A DNA stretch of 64,000 nt from Echiichthys vipera (GCA_963691815.1 OY829653.1:28659653-28723652), one strand, 5' to 3'; shown: positions 1 through 11,111, numbered from the stretch's first letter. Translations and numbers: made by a program. Notes: a model not told the origin generated them from the letters alone.

Positions 1-1898
1 TCACTTTCAACACTTTTTCAAGTTGTTTATGTGATCATTGCTGGCCTCTGGTCCATTGTCACTTGAACAGTACAAGCTGTTAGTGGCTACACAGTGTGGA
101 AATCCACAGGAAGCCCCTGTCTGCCCTGCCATGATCTTGTTCCAAAAACATCTTAACACAAAGCTACTCTGCTCCTGCAGACTAACAACTGAATGAATAT
201 GTTGATATGCATGCGGACAGCAGTTTAAAAATAGAGGCTCCTGTCCTGTTCTGTTAACTGGACTAATGTAAAGCTTACTATGTTTTGTATTTTCAGTTGA
301 CTGAATAAGAAATTGGTTGTGAGAATCCGACACGATTCAGAGAAAATAATGGCAGAAATAAAAAATTTTCATGACTGAATTATTCAAATTGTATTTTTGT
401 TTAGTTATAAACTTATTTTATTCACGATGGCCGAGCCCAGTGCATGTAAGCCCTTTGAGGTGCAATAAATTCAATGACGGATGAACTGCCTATGAATAAT
501 TTATTTTCTTCCTAATCACATAGATAATAGAAATGTCAGTTTGAAGGAGTATTTTGTGAATGAACATCCCTCCACACCAACAATATGTTCATGACCTAGG
601 CCAGATTAGCAACTCGGTAAAGTGGGTAATTGCCCTATAGGCCATTTCGTTTTTGGTCATTTCATTAGTCATAATGTAGTTTAACACTACATTGTCTTAT
701 ATTTATATTTTATTCATTAATATATATTCTCAAAATACAATTATTGCCACAGGCTACCACAGAAAGCCACTATACGTAGGTGCACTGGTTGTTTTCTGAG
801 TGTATAATGAAGCTGCCATCTCTTGTGTATACTGTACAAATTCATTGATTGTGAGTCAGAGCAACAAACTAAAAGCAACATTTGCTTAGTCTTATATCAT
901 AAAGTTAATATGGTTCTCTTGCTAGCAAGCAGTTGCTCATTTACACATCCAAAAGACAGAGAGCAACACTTTGTATCCACCTGGCAAGCTCAAGTCCAAT
1001 ATTCACTCTCCTGTGTTGTTTTTTGTCTTTATTACTTAAGAGAAATATCTCTCTTTAGCTACTTAATGCTCCAATATGTTCACCAACTCTATACATTCTC
1101 AATAACGGATTTGTATGATTTCGCTGTGAAACAGGGACCGGTATGTGACCATGATGGTTAAAGGCACTGCTTGATATTCAAAACATTAAAATAGCAACAA
1201 ACAATATTTTTCCATGCAGAGACATAGTGGAGTAATGGTGTGCTGAGCAGAGAATGAAGTCACTCTCCGTCTGTGTGTGTTGTAATCTAAGTTTCTCTAT
1301 TTGTTGTGAAGACAGTCTGGCCACGCATGCATTGTAGTGCATATGCCTGTGAAAAGGCGTTGTTTTGCATATTGAAGTGAGAGTTGTGTATTAGCAAACA
1401 CAGACCATTTTTTCAGTGTTTTAAGTGTAGCACCTTTAAGTTTAGGCAACAAAACAACTTGATTACAGTTAGAAAAAAAGGTTGTGGTTTGGCTTAGTAC
1501 TCCTGAGACGCAAACACTGACACGAACATTCAACATGTGGATCAGCAAACCAAAAGAATGGGCTGTGGAAAATCATTTCCTTTGGGTTCATCACTACTGG
1601 CGACATAGTCAATTTGTCCATCATTAATATAGAAAAGACTGATTAGTGTAGCTTTAATGAGAACATAGAGGCAACAGGTCACATTAATAATGCACAGCAG
1701 GCCAGAGATGTTAAAGGAGCCTAACAACAAATTTCAGCCCTGGGGTCCCCTTGCCATGCTCTTTAGTGGTTTGATTTATGATGACACGGTTGTTGTGTTC
1801 ATTGGTTTTTGTAATTGAAAGAGTTAAAGTTGTACTCCCTAAGATTTTCATCTATTTAATTGTCTTTTAAGTTCATTTTTATCAAAGAGTGAGTTAAA
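1..1898. other. Sequence downstream of prss35, no gene recognised
   Basis: AT-rich sequence with only short open frames (longest about 110 codons) that resemble no family I know and have no splice context. In mammals SNAP91 lies on this side of PRSS35 and converges with it, so an untranslated 3' end of such a gene could be present, but nothing in the sequence shows it. Confidence 0.5.
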
Positions 1899-2016
1899 AC
1901 AATGTCGATTGATCACATGACCCACAAATGAAAGCACCTGTTGCCTTTTTGCTGAGTATTCCAATCTGTGTTTCTGTGGCGGCATTCCCTTTCTAGATGT
2001 AAATAAGCTGCCATGT
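1899..2016 (+). repeat. Dispersed 118-bp repeat, copy 1
   Basis: This segment closely resembles 9903-10020 in the same orientation over its whole length. It shares the core TTGATCACATGAC and the later run TTGCCTTTTTGC, with scattered substitutions. The similarity stops sharply at both ends, which suggests an old interspersed element rather than a large segmental duplication. No terminal inverted repeats or coding potential were seen. Confidence 0.7.
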
Positions 2017-3464
2017 AAGTGACGCTGCTGACAGCTGATGGTCTGCCCAGCCCAGAATGTCACTAAGGGTTATACTCGATCACTTATAATCGGAAATCGG
2101 GAACTTTGAATTTTGAACTGATTCAGGCTTGGAACATATAAGGGACAGACTGGAAGTATAGAGAGGTGAATGTGTTCCAATAAAGTTTACAAAATATGTC
2201 AACACACATAATGACTGTGATCGTGACAAGATGGAGGGCTCTATTAAAGAACAGGCTCGCCTGCAATTACATCTTACCACCAAAGAGGCCCACTAGAAAC
2301 AAGGTATCTCAAATCTTATGGGGTACAACAGTTTTATACAGTCTAGGGGTAGAACTTGAAAATGGAAAACTAACTGTTATTGGTGGTGTTCGCATAACAA
2401 TTGTCGTTAACAAACCATTGCATTATAGCAGACATGATTTTCTGTAATCGGGATCATCACAAACAGACACACACACAAGTAGTAATCTTGGTTTAATGGT
2501 TGGTAGTCTTCAATCTGTATCATTAATTTCCGGTATTTGGTATCCAAAAGGATAACCATTAGAATTTTGGACCATAATCAATATAAAATGGAAAAAATAT
2601 CACGTCCCAGATTTAAATTTGTTATTATATAACAACATTGCCTTTGCAATCTTATTTAACCCTTATAATTAGAGAAATGTCAACAGCTCAAGTAAATCAT
2701 TAAATGGTTCAGTCCCATCTTAACACAACCCAAATATGTAGCCTCATATGAAATACATAGTTACAGTACTAGGCTATCAAAATATATTCTGAGAACCCCC
2801 CCCCCCCCAAAAAAAGTTTACAATAACATAAATTAGCACCACGTCTTCTGGATGAGCACAGATATAATTATGTGCACAACAATGAAACCACATTTCTCTG
2901 TGTTGTAAGAACAGAGAAAATATGAGACTCACAAACCAGAGAAAACTCAACCCAGGATCCATAAGGACCCGTTCTCTATTTAGACAGAAAAAAAGGTAGT
3001 TGTAAAAAAAACAACACACTCAACGTTCTCGATATACAAAATGCAAAACACCAGCTTGTTCAATTAAAATGTTTATAAAAACAGTTTTCTCAATATCTCT
3101 ATATAGTTCATTTGTAAAACAAAAGTTATATAAATTTCTTCTGGGTCTTTTGTCAAAGCCAATGCATGCGCTCTCTTTATAGTGGTGGAGAACACTTGAA
3201 AATGCAAATCTCTCCATACAAAGCCTAGTTGAAATATAAGACGAATGTACCAGGGGCTTTGCTCACAAACATTTGAATATATATGCTCTCCAACATTTTG
3301 TCCAAAAAGGTCAAATCTTAAAATAAAATAAAAACTGCAGATCTAAATGATCTGAAAACACATACAATACATATTTTTTTCTCAGTTGTTTTTTAGCAAA
3401 TAAATTAGAAAAGCTTAAGAGCCACAGTTCTCTTGATGTGCTGACAAGAGTCTGTATGGCTATG
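2017..3464. other. Likely 3' flank/3'UTR side of prss35, no gene recognised
   Basis: AT-rich sequence containing a 13-base poly-C run at 2796-2808 followed by poly-A. It should contain the prss35 3' untranslated region, but no canonical AATAAA on the minus strand was found near the stop codon. Only weak TATAAA variants occur, near 3071 and 3177, so the polyadenylation site is unresolved. Confidence 0.45.
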
Positions 3465-3608
<144 letters not shown>

Positions 3609-3805
3609 TACGCATGTAGATCAGTGTAGCAGGAGTCACTGGGAGGCACAGGAGGTAAAAGGGAGGCAGGAAGAGGAGAGGCAGTCGTCGGGCCCCTGGT
3701 TGGTGATGAGAGGTGGTGGTTGAGAGTAGGTGGGGTGTCCCTTGAATAGAGGTGGTTCTGAGGGATGGGAGAGGGGTCTTGGTTAAGTGGGAATCCTGTG
3801 TTCTC

Positions 3806-5086
3806 TTAGGCTACCTGGCACTCACTCGAGTCCCCATGGACCCAGTAACAGATCTGGGCATATTTGAGAGGTGTTATCCTCACAGCCACGTTGTAATCCT
3901 GCTGCATACCATTCCCGTTTACATCAACCCACTGATGACCAGAGAAAACCCCAATGATCTTCCTCTTCCACTTCTTCTTGCCAGGCTCTTTGAGACGGAT
4001 GTAGATACCAGAGCCACTGGAGCCTGGTTTGGCGTCGCAGTATTGGTACAACAAATCATTGGACTCCTCAGAGACAGAGCAGAACCGGTACACAAGGTTG
4101 CCAGGGCGGTCATCATCAAAGCCAGAGAAGTGGATCCTCCCGGCAGGGACCTTCTTGACAGAGGGGATAACACCCAGATCCATGTGCTTAACTTTTGGGG
4201 CTTTCTTCAGCTCCAAAACAGCATAGTCATAATCCGCAGCCAGTCCGTCAGATACACCTTTGAACCAGCCCTTAGGCACCTGGGTCTTCTTGACCCCGGT
4301 CCACCTAAACGAAGGTTTCCCTGATTCCGCACTTCGCCTACTCCGGCTCTTTCTACCTTTCCCTTTTCCTTTACGGTCCCCTTTCTCAGTTTTCTCTTCC
4401 TTTTCCTGCACTTCCTCTTCCTCTTTATCTTTGTCTCCCCTTCTCCTTTTGCCCTTTCCTCGCCCTCCTCTCCCCTTGCCTCCTTTCCCTCTTCTGGACT
4501 TCTCTTTCAGAATACCAACACGCAGCTTTTGCACACCATCGAGATAATCCTTCCCATCATGGATGCAGTGGGCAGCTGTCAGTACATGTTTAGGTGACAC
4601 AAGAACGCCAGAGCATCCTGTGGAGATCTTCACAGAAGTGGAGAAGGGATATTTGGTGGAGAACTGCTTATCAGAGATGGTGAAGCGGGTATCTGTGCCA
4701 TACACCTCCCGTTTGTGGCGGGAGCTAGACGAGATGTTTCTGGACCAGGCAGTGACTTCATTGAGGCCCTGCACAGAAACTGAGGTAAACGTGCGTGTAC
4801 CGTTCTCATAAACTGTCTCGTAGGACAGGAATTGCTCCAGGTCATCCAAAGAAGTTGCGGGCAGGCGACGCTGACACTCAATCCCACAGGTCCCACTCAG
4901 CTCCAGCTGAGGATGAGCGGAAAAGTTTGGACTGTCAAGAGGCACAGTGCGTCTTTTCCTTACCAAAGGCACTTTCCACTGTGGCCAGGTATACTCGTCG
5001 TTGACTGCACTCTCCTCAGCAGCTACAGACACCACCACAGCCAGCACCGTCACCGGGAGTAGCACACACAGGGGTATGGGGCCCAT
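3806..5086 (-). CDS. prss35: Serine protease 35 (PRSS35-like secreted trypsin-family protein)
   Basis: Complete 426-residue secreted protein of the PRSS23/PRSS35 branch of the trypsin-like (S1) fold; its physiological substrate is not established. A signal peptide covers about residues 1-23. A propeptide-like region follows, with a Cys67/Cys71 pair, possible N-glycosylation at Asn95 and Asn117, and a basic RHKR site at 123-126. The protease domain has His173 (TAAHC), Asp287 (DYDYAVLEL) and Ser357 (GSSGSG), so all three triad positions look occupied. From memory, the mammalian PRSS35 serine is replaced by Thr. A Lys/Arg/Gly/Glu-rich insert at about 194-257 separates the His and Asp parts. Such an insert favours PRSS35 over PRSS23, as does the conserved C-terminal half (SGHQWVDV, YNVAVRITPLKYAQIC). 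The start is the ATG at 5086: the frame stays open upstream, but a splice acceptor lies at 5106, so the upstream Met at 5161 would be intronic. The neighbouring divergent me1 supports the call. Confidence 0.93.
   Translation of the reverse strand: MGPIPLCVLLPVTVLAVVVSVAAEESAVNDEYTWPQWKVPLVRKRRTVPLDSPNFSAHPQLELSGTCGIECQRRLPATSLDDLEQFLSYETVYENGTRTFTSVSVQGLNEVTAWSRNISSSSRHKREVYGTDTRFTISDKQFSTKYPFSTSVKISTGCSGVLVSPKHVLTAAHCIHDGKDYLDGVQKLRVGILKEKSRRGKGGKGRGGRGKGKRRRGDKDKEEEEVQEKEEKTEKGDRKGKGKGRKSRSRRSAESGKPSFRWTGVKKTQVPKGWFKGVSDGLAADYDYAVLELKKAPKVKHMDLGVIPSVKKVPAGRIHFSGFDDDRPGNLVYRFCSVSEESNDLLYQYCDAKPGSSGSGIYIRLKEPGKKKWKRKIIGVFSGHQWVDVNGNGMQQDYNVAVRITPLKYAQICYWVHGDSSECQVA
4316..4507 (-). repeat. 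Polypurine, low-complexity insert within prss35
   Basis: On the coding strand this stretch is almost entirely purine (AAG, GAG, AGG, GGA and GGC codons). It encodes a charged Gly/Lys/Arg then Glu/Lys region, about residues 194-257 of the protein. It reads through without stops and returns to conserved protease sequence (GKPSFRWT). It looks like simple-sequence expansion inside a loop of the protease domain. Confidence 0.85.
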
Positions 5087-5108
5087 TGTTAAGTTGGGCC
5101 ACGCTCTG
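5087..5108 (-). other. prss35: Splice acceptor and 5'UTR leader of the prss35 coding exon
   Basis: Read on the minus strand, a pyrimidine-rich TCTTCATCTTTCAG ends at 5106, followed by about 19 nt of leader and the ATG. This is a good acceptor consensus and fits the family gene structure, in which a single coding exon follows a noncoding exon. It also explains why the longer open frame starting at 5161 should not be used. Confidence 0.7.
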
Positions 5109-5214
5109 AAAGATGAAGAGTAGAGAGACTTAGGGACACTTTGTAGTAGAGGTGGAAACATAAAAAGATTTAAAAGTTGTAAGTTATTGTTTGGCTCTGG
5201 GAATGGTTAGTCAA

Positions 5215-5320
5215 GCGAACCACCACTTTGGCCCAGATTAGATATCTCAACAAATCCCTCAGGATGAATTGTAATCACTTTATGATTGCCTGACTTTCCT
5301 ATGGCACCAAGACTTTTGTT
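5215..5320 (+). repeat. Fragment of a dispersed teleost repeat (related to 25195-25335)
   Basis: It contains the phrases CCACTTTGGCCCAGA and CTCAGGATGAATTGTAATCACTTT. This is typical of a widespread fish repeat in which short paragraphs on 'AACTATTGGATGGATT' and 'TGATCCCCTGACTTTTCCTCTAG' recur. A second, better preserved fragment lies near 25.2 kb. It sits in the putative prss35 intron. Confidence 0.5.
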
Positions 5321-7971
5321 TATTTAAGCTAAGCAATCCACCTTTCATAATGCCTTAATATCCTGGTACTGCTTCTGACTGCCTTCACTTTAGTCTCTAA
5401 GTAAGCTCAGCCTGTTGCTGGTTTAAACAGTTTCCTTTGGTTCAGTAAAAGACCAGGTTCTCAGCTAAGCAACCACTTATCTGACAGTGTTTTTACATCA
5501 TGATTGTAAAAAGCTTTTGTTTTGTGCCACTGATGATTCTGTGATACTTGTTTGAGTGAATCACCTCTGCTTAGTAAGGGAGAAGTCATTAGGCACTTAA
5601 GACAAATAATCTCGTTTAGAATCATAAAACAGTTTTACACAGGTGGGAAACTCAGAGTTTCCTGCACTGAAGATTGTACAGTATATTCAATGTTGAGGCC
5701 TCCAGGTCTAGAAAATATAAACACAGATCCATGTATGGACACAGGGGGGCAGCGTAGCCCAGAATATGAGAGACATCCAACAGGTCCAGAGCTCTGGCCG
5801 ATCTCTATAGAGCAGCTTGGTGGTGTGTGGCAGCACAACACATTTTCTTTAAGAGCATTCCTCAAAAAGCTCAAGTTTACAAAATATTGGTGCCATTATG
5901 TGTATAAAGAAATAGCACTCTCTCGAGTTGATACATTAGCTGTGTGGTTGAGAGGAGATTTATATCCTCTGAGTCTTGCTGGTGGTTGCGGGCAGCGAGG
6001 AGGAGAGGATGAACCCTGATCCTCTGAATGGGCTGAGACAGTGGCTTGGAGGTTTGCCACAATGGTAAACCTTCTCCCTCAGTAATGACCATATCTGGTT
6101 TCCTTAGTTCCACTCCACTCTTTGTCATGCATACGAATGACATCAAACATAGAGATGATGTGGGCTGCAGGCAGCCTGCTGGTTCAGGCTTCTACTGTAC
6201 GAGTGTGATGTTGCCAATAATCCCGATAACCCTATAAAGAAAATTACAATTTGGGCAAGTTTTAATACATTCAGCAGACCATCACTTAACTACAGAGTAG
6301 GAGAGCTTCATTTCGTCAGCATAGCTGTGGTGGTGAAGTCACATAAGTGATTCCAAACACAAGGAAAGAAAACCATTTGGATGCTGTTCATTTAGGAGCA
6401 CTGCAGAGGGAGTGCAAATCCAAGAGTTGATACAGATAGAAATCCAGAGTGAAAAGCCACAGTGACTGTGTTCATTCTGGCTGTTTGAAGGGGTTAAGTG
6501 GCGTGTGACAGACAGACTGACATCTGGGGAATCCAGCTGGAGGACAAACCTTTGGGGGAGAAATTCTACATTGGCCAGGGGGTCCACAGACACACATTCC
6601 CTTTCAAATAATGTTAGTGCAGTGTGAAAATGAGACCATGCCTGGTTTGGCAAAGCTCCCAGAAGACTCGGCTGAGAAGAAGAATGTACTGCATCACCTG
6701 TGGACCTTATCAATGCATCATCAGCCACTACGGAGACACTGCCCAGATTCCCTTTTTTAGTTAAAACTAGTTAGAATACTCTTTTCCTTCCAGTTTTGTT
6801 TGCCAGTTAGTGCATTGTCATCCAACGAGTCCAACTGCAAAGGAGACTATTTGGCGCAAGTTTACCACAGTGTCCAATAAAACATACCCAGTGGCCAACA
6901 TCTAACCAGCTCCAAAGAGACGGTAATAAAATACAAGGCCACAAGAGCTGTAAAACAGTCTCAATAAATGAGAATACAAAAATGTCCCTTAGTTTCTGTT
7001 CAACTTCACACTCCCACCACTAGACTCAGACATAACACAAATCTAGAAGAAAGCCTGCAATTATTCAGCACAGAGTGGAAACTGATATGCTGCCATGATG
7101 ATTCTTGGTCAGAGAAGGTGCTCATTTGAACAATTTTCCACTGCCGTCAGCTGAACACAAAGCTGTGCCCTCTCCATCCCTCAGTGGAGAGTCACAAGAG
7201 CAGCCAGAGGCACACAGGAGACAGTGTCCAAAGGATGGCGCTATGGTGCAACTGTCCATTTTCAACTCAGTAAGCACTAAGCATCTATTGTCAAGTTCAA
7301 CACCACTTTAATGAAAATAATTGTTTCATTAATTTTGATCTATTTTCACAACGTCTTAATCTCAGGCTGAGAGTTTCCAGGGTAACAACCGCCGGATCAG
7401 ACAGTGTCAGCGCTTTACAATAAGAGTCTAATTTAAATACAATTTGAAATGTCTTAGTCAAAATATAAGTCAAGTCCTGCCAAATTCCTAAATCAAATCA
7501 AATCTCACTTTTGGCGTTTACTGCAATTAAATAGCCTACCGCGTTAAATGTGATATCCAATTAAGTGTGAAAAAAAACATCTGTAATTCCACATCTGCCT
7601 CAGCAGGCTGTATGAAAGAAGGGGATCAATGTGTCTCAATTCTAAAGCAACCTATGCAAACTAGGCATGAAATATTTCTGATGCACGGATTGAAAAACGT
7701 CATTAAAAACAACCATAATAATTCGCACAATATAGAAAGGCTATATATATATATATATAAATGAGAAATATTGTGCACCACCTCGGCTAAAAAATCCGAC
7801 TAAATCCCTCAAGGTGAAAAAAAAATTCGCAAATAACGACGACGATCCAAACGCAAATTGATTAAAAAATGAAAACATAAAAATATGAAATGAAACTATT
7901 AAAAACCAAACAAATAAAGAACAACCCCGCGCGTCAACCAAGGGATAATAATACATTGACAAAGGCTTCCT
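5321..7971 (-). other. Putative prss35 intron, no other gene recognised
   Basis: Between the candidate noncoding exon and the coding exon of prss35. The longest open frame (plus strand, 5552-6019, 155 codons) matches no family I know and has no repeat or splice support. A short (TA)n run lies at 7742-7760. No other feature was recognised. Confidence 0.5.
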
Positions 7972-7973
7972 AC

Positions 7974-8130
7974 CTGCTTGCATCCGATTGATGGATATGA
8001 CAAATCCGCAATGTATTGTTTGTTTTCCCTAGAAATATACAAATCTGATCCCACTAGAAAACAAACGGTTGTTAGTGCATCCCAGGCGTCCTAGTGTCAG
8101 CAGGGCGACGGCTCCTTCTCCTCATTGCTT
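7974..8130 (-). other. prss35: Candidate noncoding first exon of prss35 (3' edge at 7974)
   Basis: On the minus strand CAAGCAG is followed by GTAGGAA, a strong 5' splice donor at 7973/7972. It pairs naturally with the acceptor at 5106 to give a two-exon gene with about a 2.9-kb intron. The 3' edge is supported by the consensus; the 5' edge is a guess, because the transcription start is not visible. Short upstream ATGs occur in it, one beginning near 8125. An ATG at 7983 lies immediately before the donor. Confidence 0.5.
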
Positions 8131-8300
8131 CTTGTGAGAGAAAGTCGCTGCCGGGACACTGCGCGGAGGCTGCACTTGATGCTGAGGAGGGAGGGGTAGT
8201 GGGGGGGTTCTGAAAAGCGCTTCTTTTTTTTTCCACTTGTGACAAAAGCTGTTCACATATGGGTGGGACCAGACCAAGCGATCTAACCAAAGACTGAATT
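8131..8300 (-). promoter_or_regulatory. GC-rich candidate prss35 promoter region
   Basis: A locally GC-rich, CpG-containing patch in an AT-rich surround, with a G-rich run (GGAGGGAGGGG and poly-G) resembling GC/Sp1-type promoter sequence. It lies directly upstream of the candidate first exon. No clear TATA box was recognised. Location and composition are the only evidence. Confidence 0.35.
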
Positions 8301-9180
8301 GGGTGAAGTCAGTGGTCTATTCAGCAGCAGCCCAGTCGGGAGGGTGTGACTGCAGGCTGCCTCCCAGCCAGGCAGCAGGGGGACCTCAGTCAATGGGACT
8401 TTTAGCAGACTGTGAAGGAATTAGTTCTACTGTTTTCTACAATAGATTCTTAGGCGTTTCCATACTGAGCCATGTGAGCCTCAACATCTGCAGCACTTTT
8501 ATTCTACAGGCCCAGTGAAGTGTAAACACTAGGGATGTAGCTGTTTTTATATGTACCCACAGCCAGTCTGTGTTATTGCCTCACATATGATGACCTTTTG
8601 CAAAGAACACACACAAAAGTTCATTTTTAATATTTTGCTCTAATGTTATCCCCTTTACTCATGCAGTAAAACAGCACAGGGGGTTTGAACCCTAAACCAG
8701 GACCAGGGCCAGGACCCCTCCAAGGTGTCAACATCAGTCTGATCCCATACTGTATGTGGACGAGGAGAACATTGAACGAAAACTTTGTTCCTTTGAAGCT
8801 GCTAATTTTCAATCTGAGAAGTTTTTAAGGAAAGTGGTGGGAGATGTATTTGGATCCTTTATCCATTGCTTAAAATGTCTGAAACCACATTTTAAACGTA
8901 CTTTGATACATGTAATGTAATGCATACAAATTATTCCAGCAACAAGCACTTGTTTAGCATTGTACTCTTGCTGTGGCAGAACCAGAAATATCTGGTTTTA
9001 TTTGACCTGTACTTCTTTCTTGTCAAAACCTTGCACCTAGCTTACACACGATGCAACTTGATAACTGACACGGAGATTCTTGTGTGGTATGCTAGTAGAG
9101 GCTAATGTAGCTTTGAGTCGCTAGCCTCAAGCAGAGATGAGAAGAGGGCTCTAGAGATCTGGTAGGGTTACTTCATTCTA
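8301..9180. other. Intergenic sequence, nothing recognised
   Basis: No coding exon, RNA gene or known repeat was recognised. Open frames are all under about 75 codons and look random. Confidence 0.5.
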
Positions 9181-9420
9181 ACTCCACATCATAAACTGTA
9201 TATAAAGAGGGATCCAAAGTCGCAAGTTGATCATGGCTGTCAATCATGACTTTTCACCCCATTTTTATAACATCAAATAACTCATTAAAACCAAACGTAT
9301 CAGAAAAATGAACACTAGAACAAACGTCAACAACATTTAAACCTACCTAATATGACAGAAAGTATCTTTGGGCAAAAATGATTTTAGGTGTAGCATACTT
9401 TGACTTTTGTGTTTGGCCCA
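9181..9420 (+). repeat. Dispersed teleost repeat (related to 35210-35670)
   Basis: It shares ordered phrases with 35265-35440: GGCTGTCAATC, a shared ...TTTTTATA... stretch, CATTAAAACCAAA, TATCAGA and CATCTTTGGG. The two are diverged copies in the same orientation. This fits a non-autonomous DNA element seen in many fish; the family name is not certain. Confidence 0.6.
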
Positions 9421-9619
9421 TGCTATAAATAGTCTGTGCTGCACACCCTCTGATCGTTTTGATTTTCAAACATGTAGCCTTCAGACCCAACAGAAAATGA
9501 GTCAAGTGGTATCACTCGAGGCAGTTTATCACTTCACAGGAGCTCCCTCTGGAGCCATAAAAGGTTTTATACAACTTTTTTTTTTCACATAAGCTACAAC
9601 ACAAAACCTCTAAACAGAC

Positions 9620-9900
9620 TTTGTGGTGTAAAAACAGTGGCATTGCCCTTTAATTGAAAATATTATCAGAAAAATACGCATAAACTAATAAATGTTAAAG
9701 TACCCATATGCAGATTGTCCCAGAGAGCATAATAGTATAATATTTCAATATTATTACAGATTATCCTACATATAAGCAACATTTTAACATAGTTATGCTG
9801 TGTGCTTCTATACTTTTGAATAGAATAGAATAAAATACTATTTTAATCGTTGTAAGCACTATATTAAAATGCAACACAAGTAAAAAAGTAAAAAAAAAAA
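9620..9900 (+). repeat. Probable internal part of the 'AAGTACTC/AAAGTACA' teleost repeat
   Basis: AT-rich stretch with phrases such as AAAGTACCCATATGCAG and AGAGCATAATA, resembling the interior of the fish repeat whose end is at 10215-10320. It appears to be interrupted by the 118-bp repeat and a SINE. Recognition is by eye only. Confidence 0.4.
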
Positions 9901-9902
9901 AA

Positions 9903-10020
9903 ACAATGGTTATTGATCACATGACCTACTTTTGAAAGCACTTGTTGCCTTTTTGCAGAGTATTCCACTCTGTGTCTCTTTGGCAACATTCCCTCTCTAA
10001 ATGTTAATAGGCCAGCATGT
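9903..10020 (+). repeat. Dispersed 118-bp repeat, copy 2
   Basis: Same orientation and length as 1899-2016, sharing TTGATCACATGACC, GAAAGCAC and TTGCCTTTTTGC with scattered substitutions. Its right edge abuts the SINE at 10024. Confidence 0.7.
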
Positions 10021-10023
10021 CAT

Positions 10024-10175
10024 GGGGCGGCTGTGGGTCAGTGGTAGAGCGGGTCGTCCTCCGTTCGAGAAACAGGCAGTTCGTTCCCCGGCTCCTCTGG
10101 TCTGCATGTTCAAGTGTCCTTGGGCAAGACACTGAACCCCGAATTGCTCCCTGTGCTGCGCATGGGTGTGAAAAT
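10024..10175 (+). mobile_element. tRNA-derived SINE (AFC-like), 3'-truncated
   Basis: The tRNA-like head has an A-box-like stretch (GGGTCAGTGGTAGAGCGG) and a degraded B box near 10076. It is followed by the conserved body GTGTCCTTGGGCAAGACACTGAACCCC. A fuller copy is at 50223-50540. The body matches the SINE family I know as AFC from cichlids and other percomorphs; that name is from memory. The 3' half is missing. Confidence 0.8.
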
Positions 10176-10214
10176 ATATTCCGAGATGGAGTACGGTATG
10201 TATACATACATTAA

Positions 10215-10320
10215 TTACAGTAGAGTAGAAGTTTTAAGTACAGTAGCAGAAAATGGAAATAGTAAAGTATAAGTACCACAAGATTGTATTTGTATTTAGA
10301 TACATTACTTCATAAGCAAC
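10215..10320 (+). repeat. End fragment of the 'AAGTACTC' teleost repeat
   Basis: Phrases AGTAGAAGTTTTAAGTACAG, GAAAATGGAAATAG and AAGTATAAGTACC are typical of one end of a very common percomorph repeat. It is related to the sequence flanking the Tc1 insertion at 23.3-25.1 kb. Confidence 0.55.
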
Positions 10321-10984
10321 CTGTGATCCAGAGTTGCATGTATAGTACCCGCTGCTACATTTTGCATGGTAGAACCACTGACTATCTAACATCAATATGT
10401 ATTAATAAAATACACAATACGATTCAGAGTCGTCCTCATATGTATAATGTGGTCTATCATCATCATTAAAAAGTTTTCTCACAGAAACTGTGGGGCCTGT
10501 TATCTTATCTTGAATGTTTATTTGAACGGGAACATTAATGCAAATGACATGTATGCATGACAGAATAAAATCTGACCTGTTTTCAACTGTAATTTTTGCT
10601 TTTATTCTGTCCAGCTTCATGTCTTGCTACAGGCAGCTTCAGTAGATCTGGATGTTCTCTCTGCCCTCAGTGTCTCTGAGCACTTGCTGCCTCTGCAGTG
10701 TAACAAGAATCCTTTTTCTGTTTAGTCTTTGCATTATGCAAGGTCAGGGGAAGAAACCTGGGCCTCTGGCCGAAACAGGAAGAATACCATGGTGACTAGT
10801 TGAAGTCTCAATGAGCCATGGAAAATATGTGTGTAATGAGGGGGAGAAAGAGAGAGTGAATGGGATGATGCACATCTGGCTCAAGAGAGAAAGAAGAGTA
10901 TACAGGATGTCATTTGGTCATGTCTTTGTGTAATCATTTCTGTCAATCACTTTGATTTACAGCAGGCCTCACACCACTTCTACT

Positions 10985-10988
<4 letters not shown>
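10321..10988. other. Intergenic sequence, nothing recognised
   Basis: No exon, RNA gene or named repeat was recognised; only short unremarkable open frames. Confidence 0.5.

Positions 10989-11044
<56 letters not shown>
10989..11044. repeat. (GT)n microsatellite
   Basis: Pure GT array of about 28 units, followed after about 36 bp by a CA array (11081-11107). The two arrays are complementary and could pair in a single strand. Confidence 0.97.
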
Positions 11045-11045
<1 letters not shown>

Positions 11046-11080
11046 TGGGTGGGAAAGAGAGAGAAGACTTGGGTGGCCTG

Positions 11081-11107
<27 letters not shown>
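11081..11107. repeat. (CA)n microsatellite
   Basis: Pure CA array of 13 units close to the GT array at 10989-11044. Confidence 0.95.

Positions 11108-11111
<4 letters not shown>

Noticed and set aside
3752..4324. 190-codon plus-strand open frame
   Set aside because: Antisense shadow of prss35, explained by codon bias of the true gene.
5084..5161. Longer prss35 reading frame starting at 5161
   Set aside because: The extra 25 residues precede a good splice acceptor at 5106, lack signal-peptide character, and the ATG at 5086 directly opens a hydrophobic signal peptide.
5552..6019. 155-codon plus-strand open frame in the prss35 intron
   Set aside because: No recognisable domain, no splice or promoter context; length is compatible with chance.
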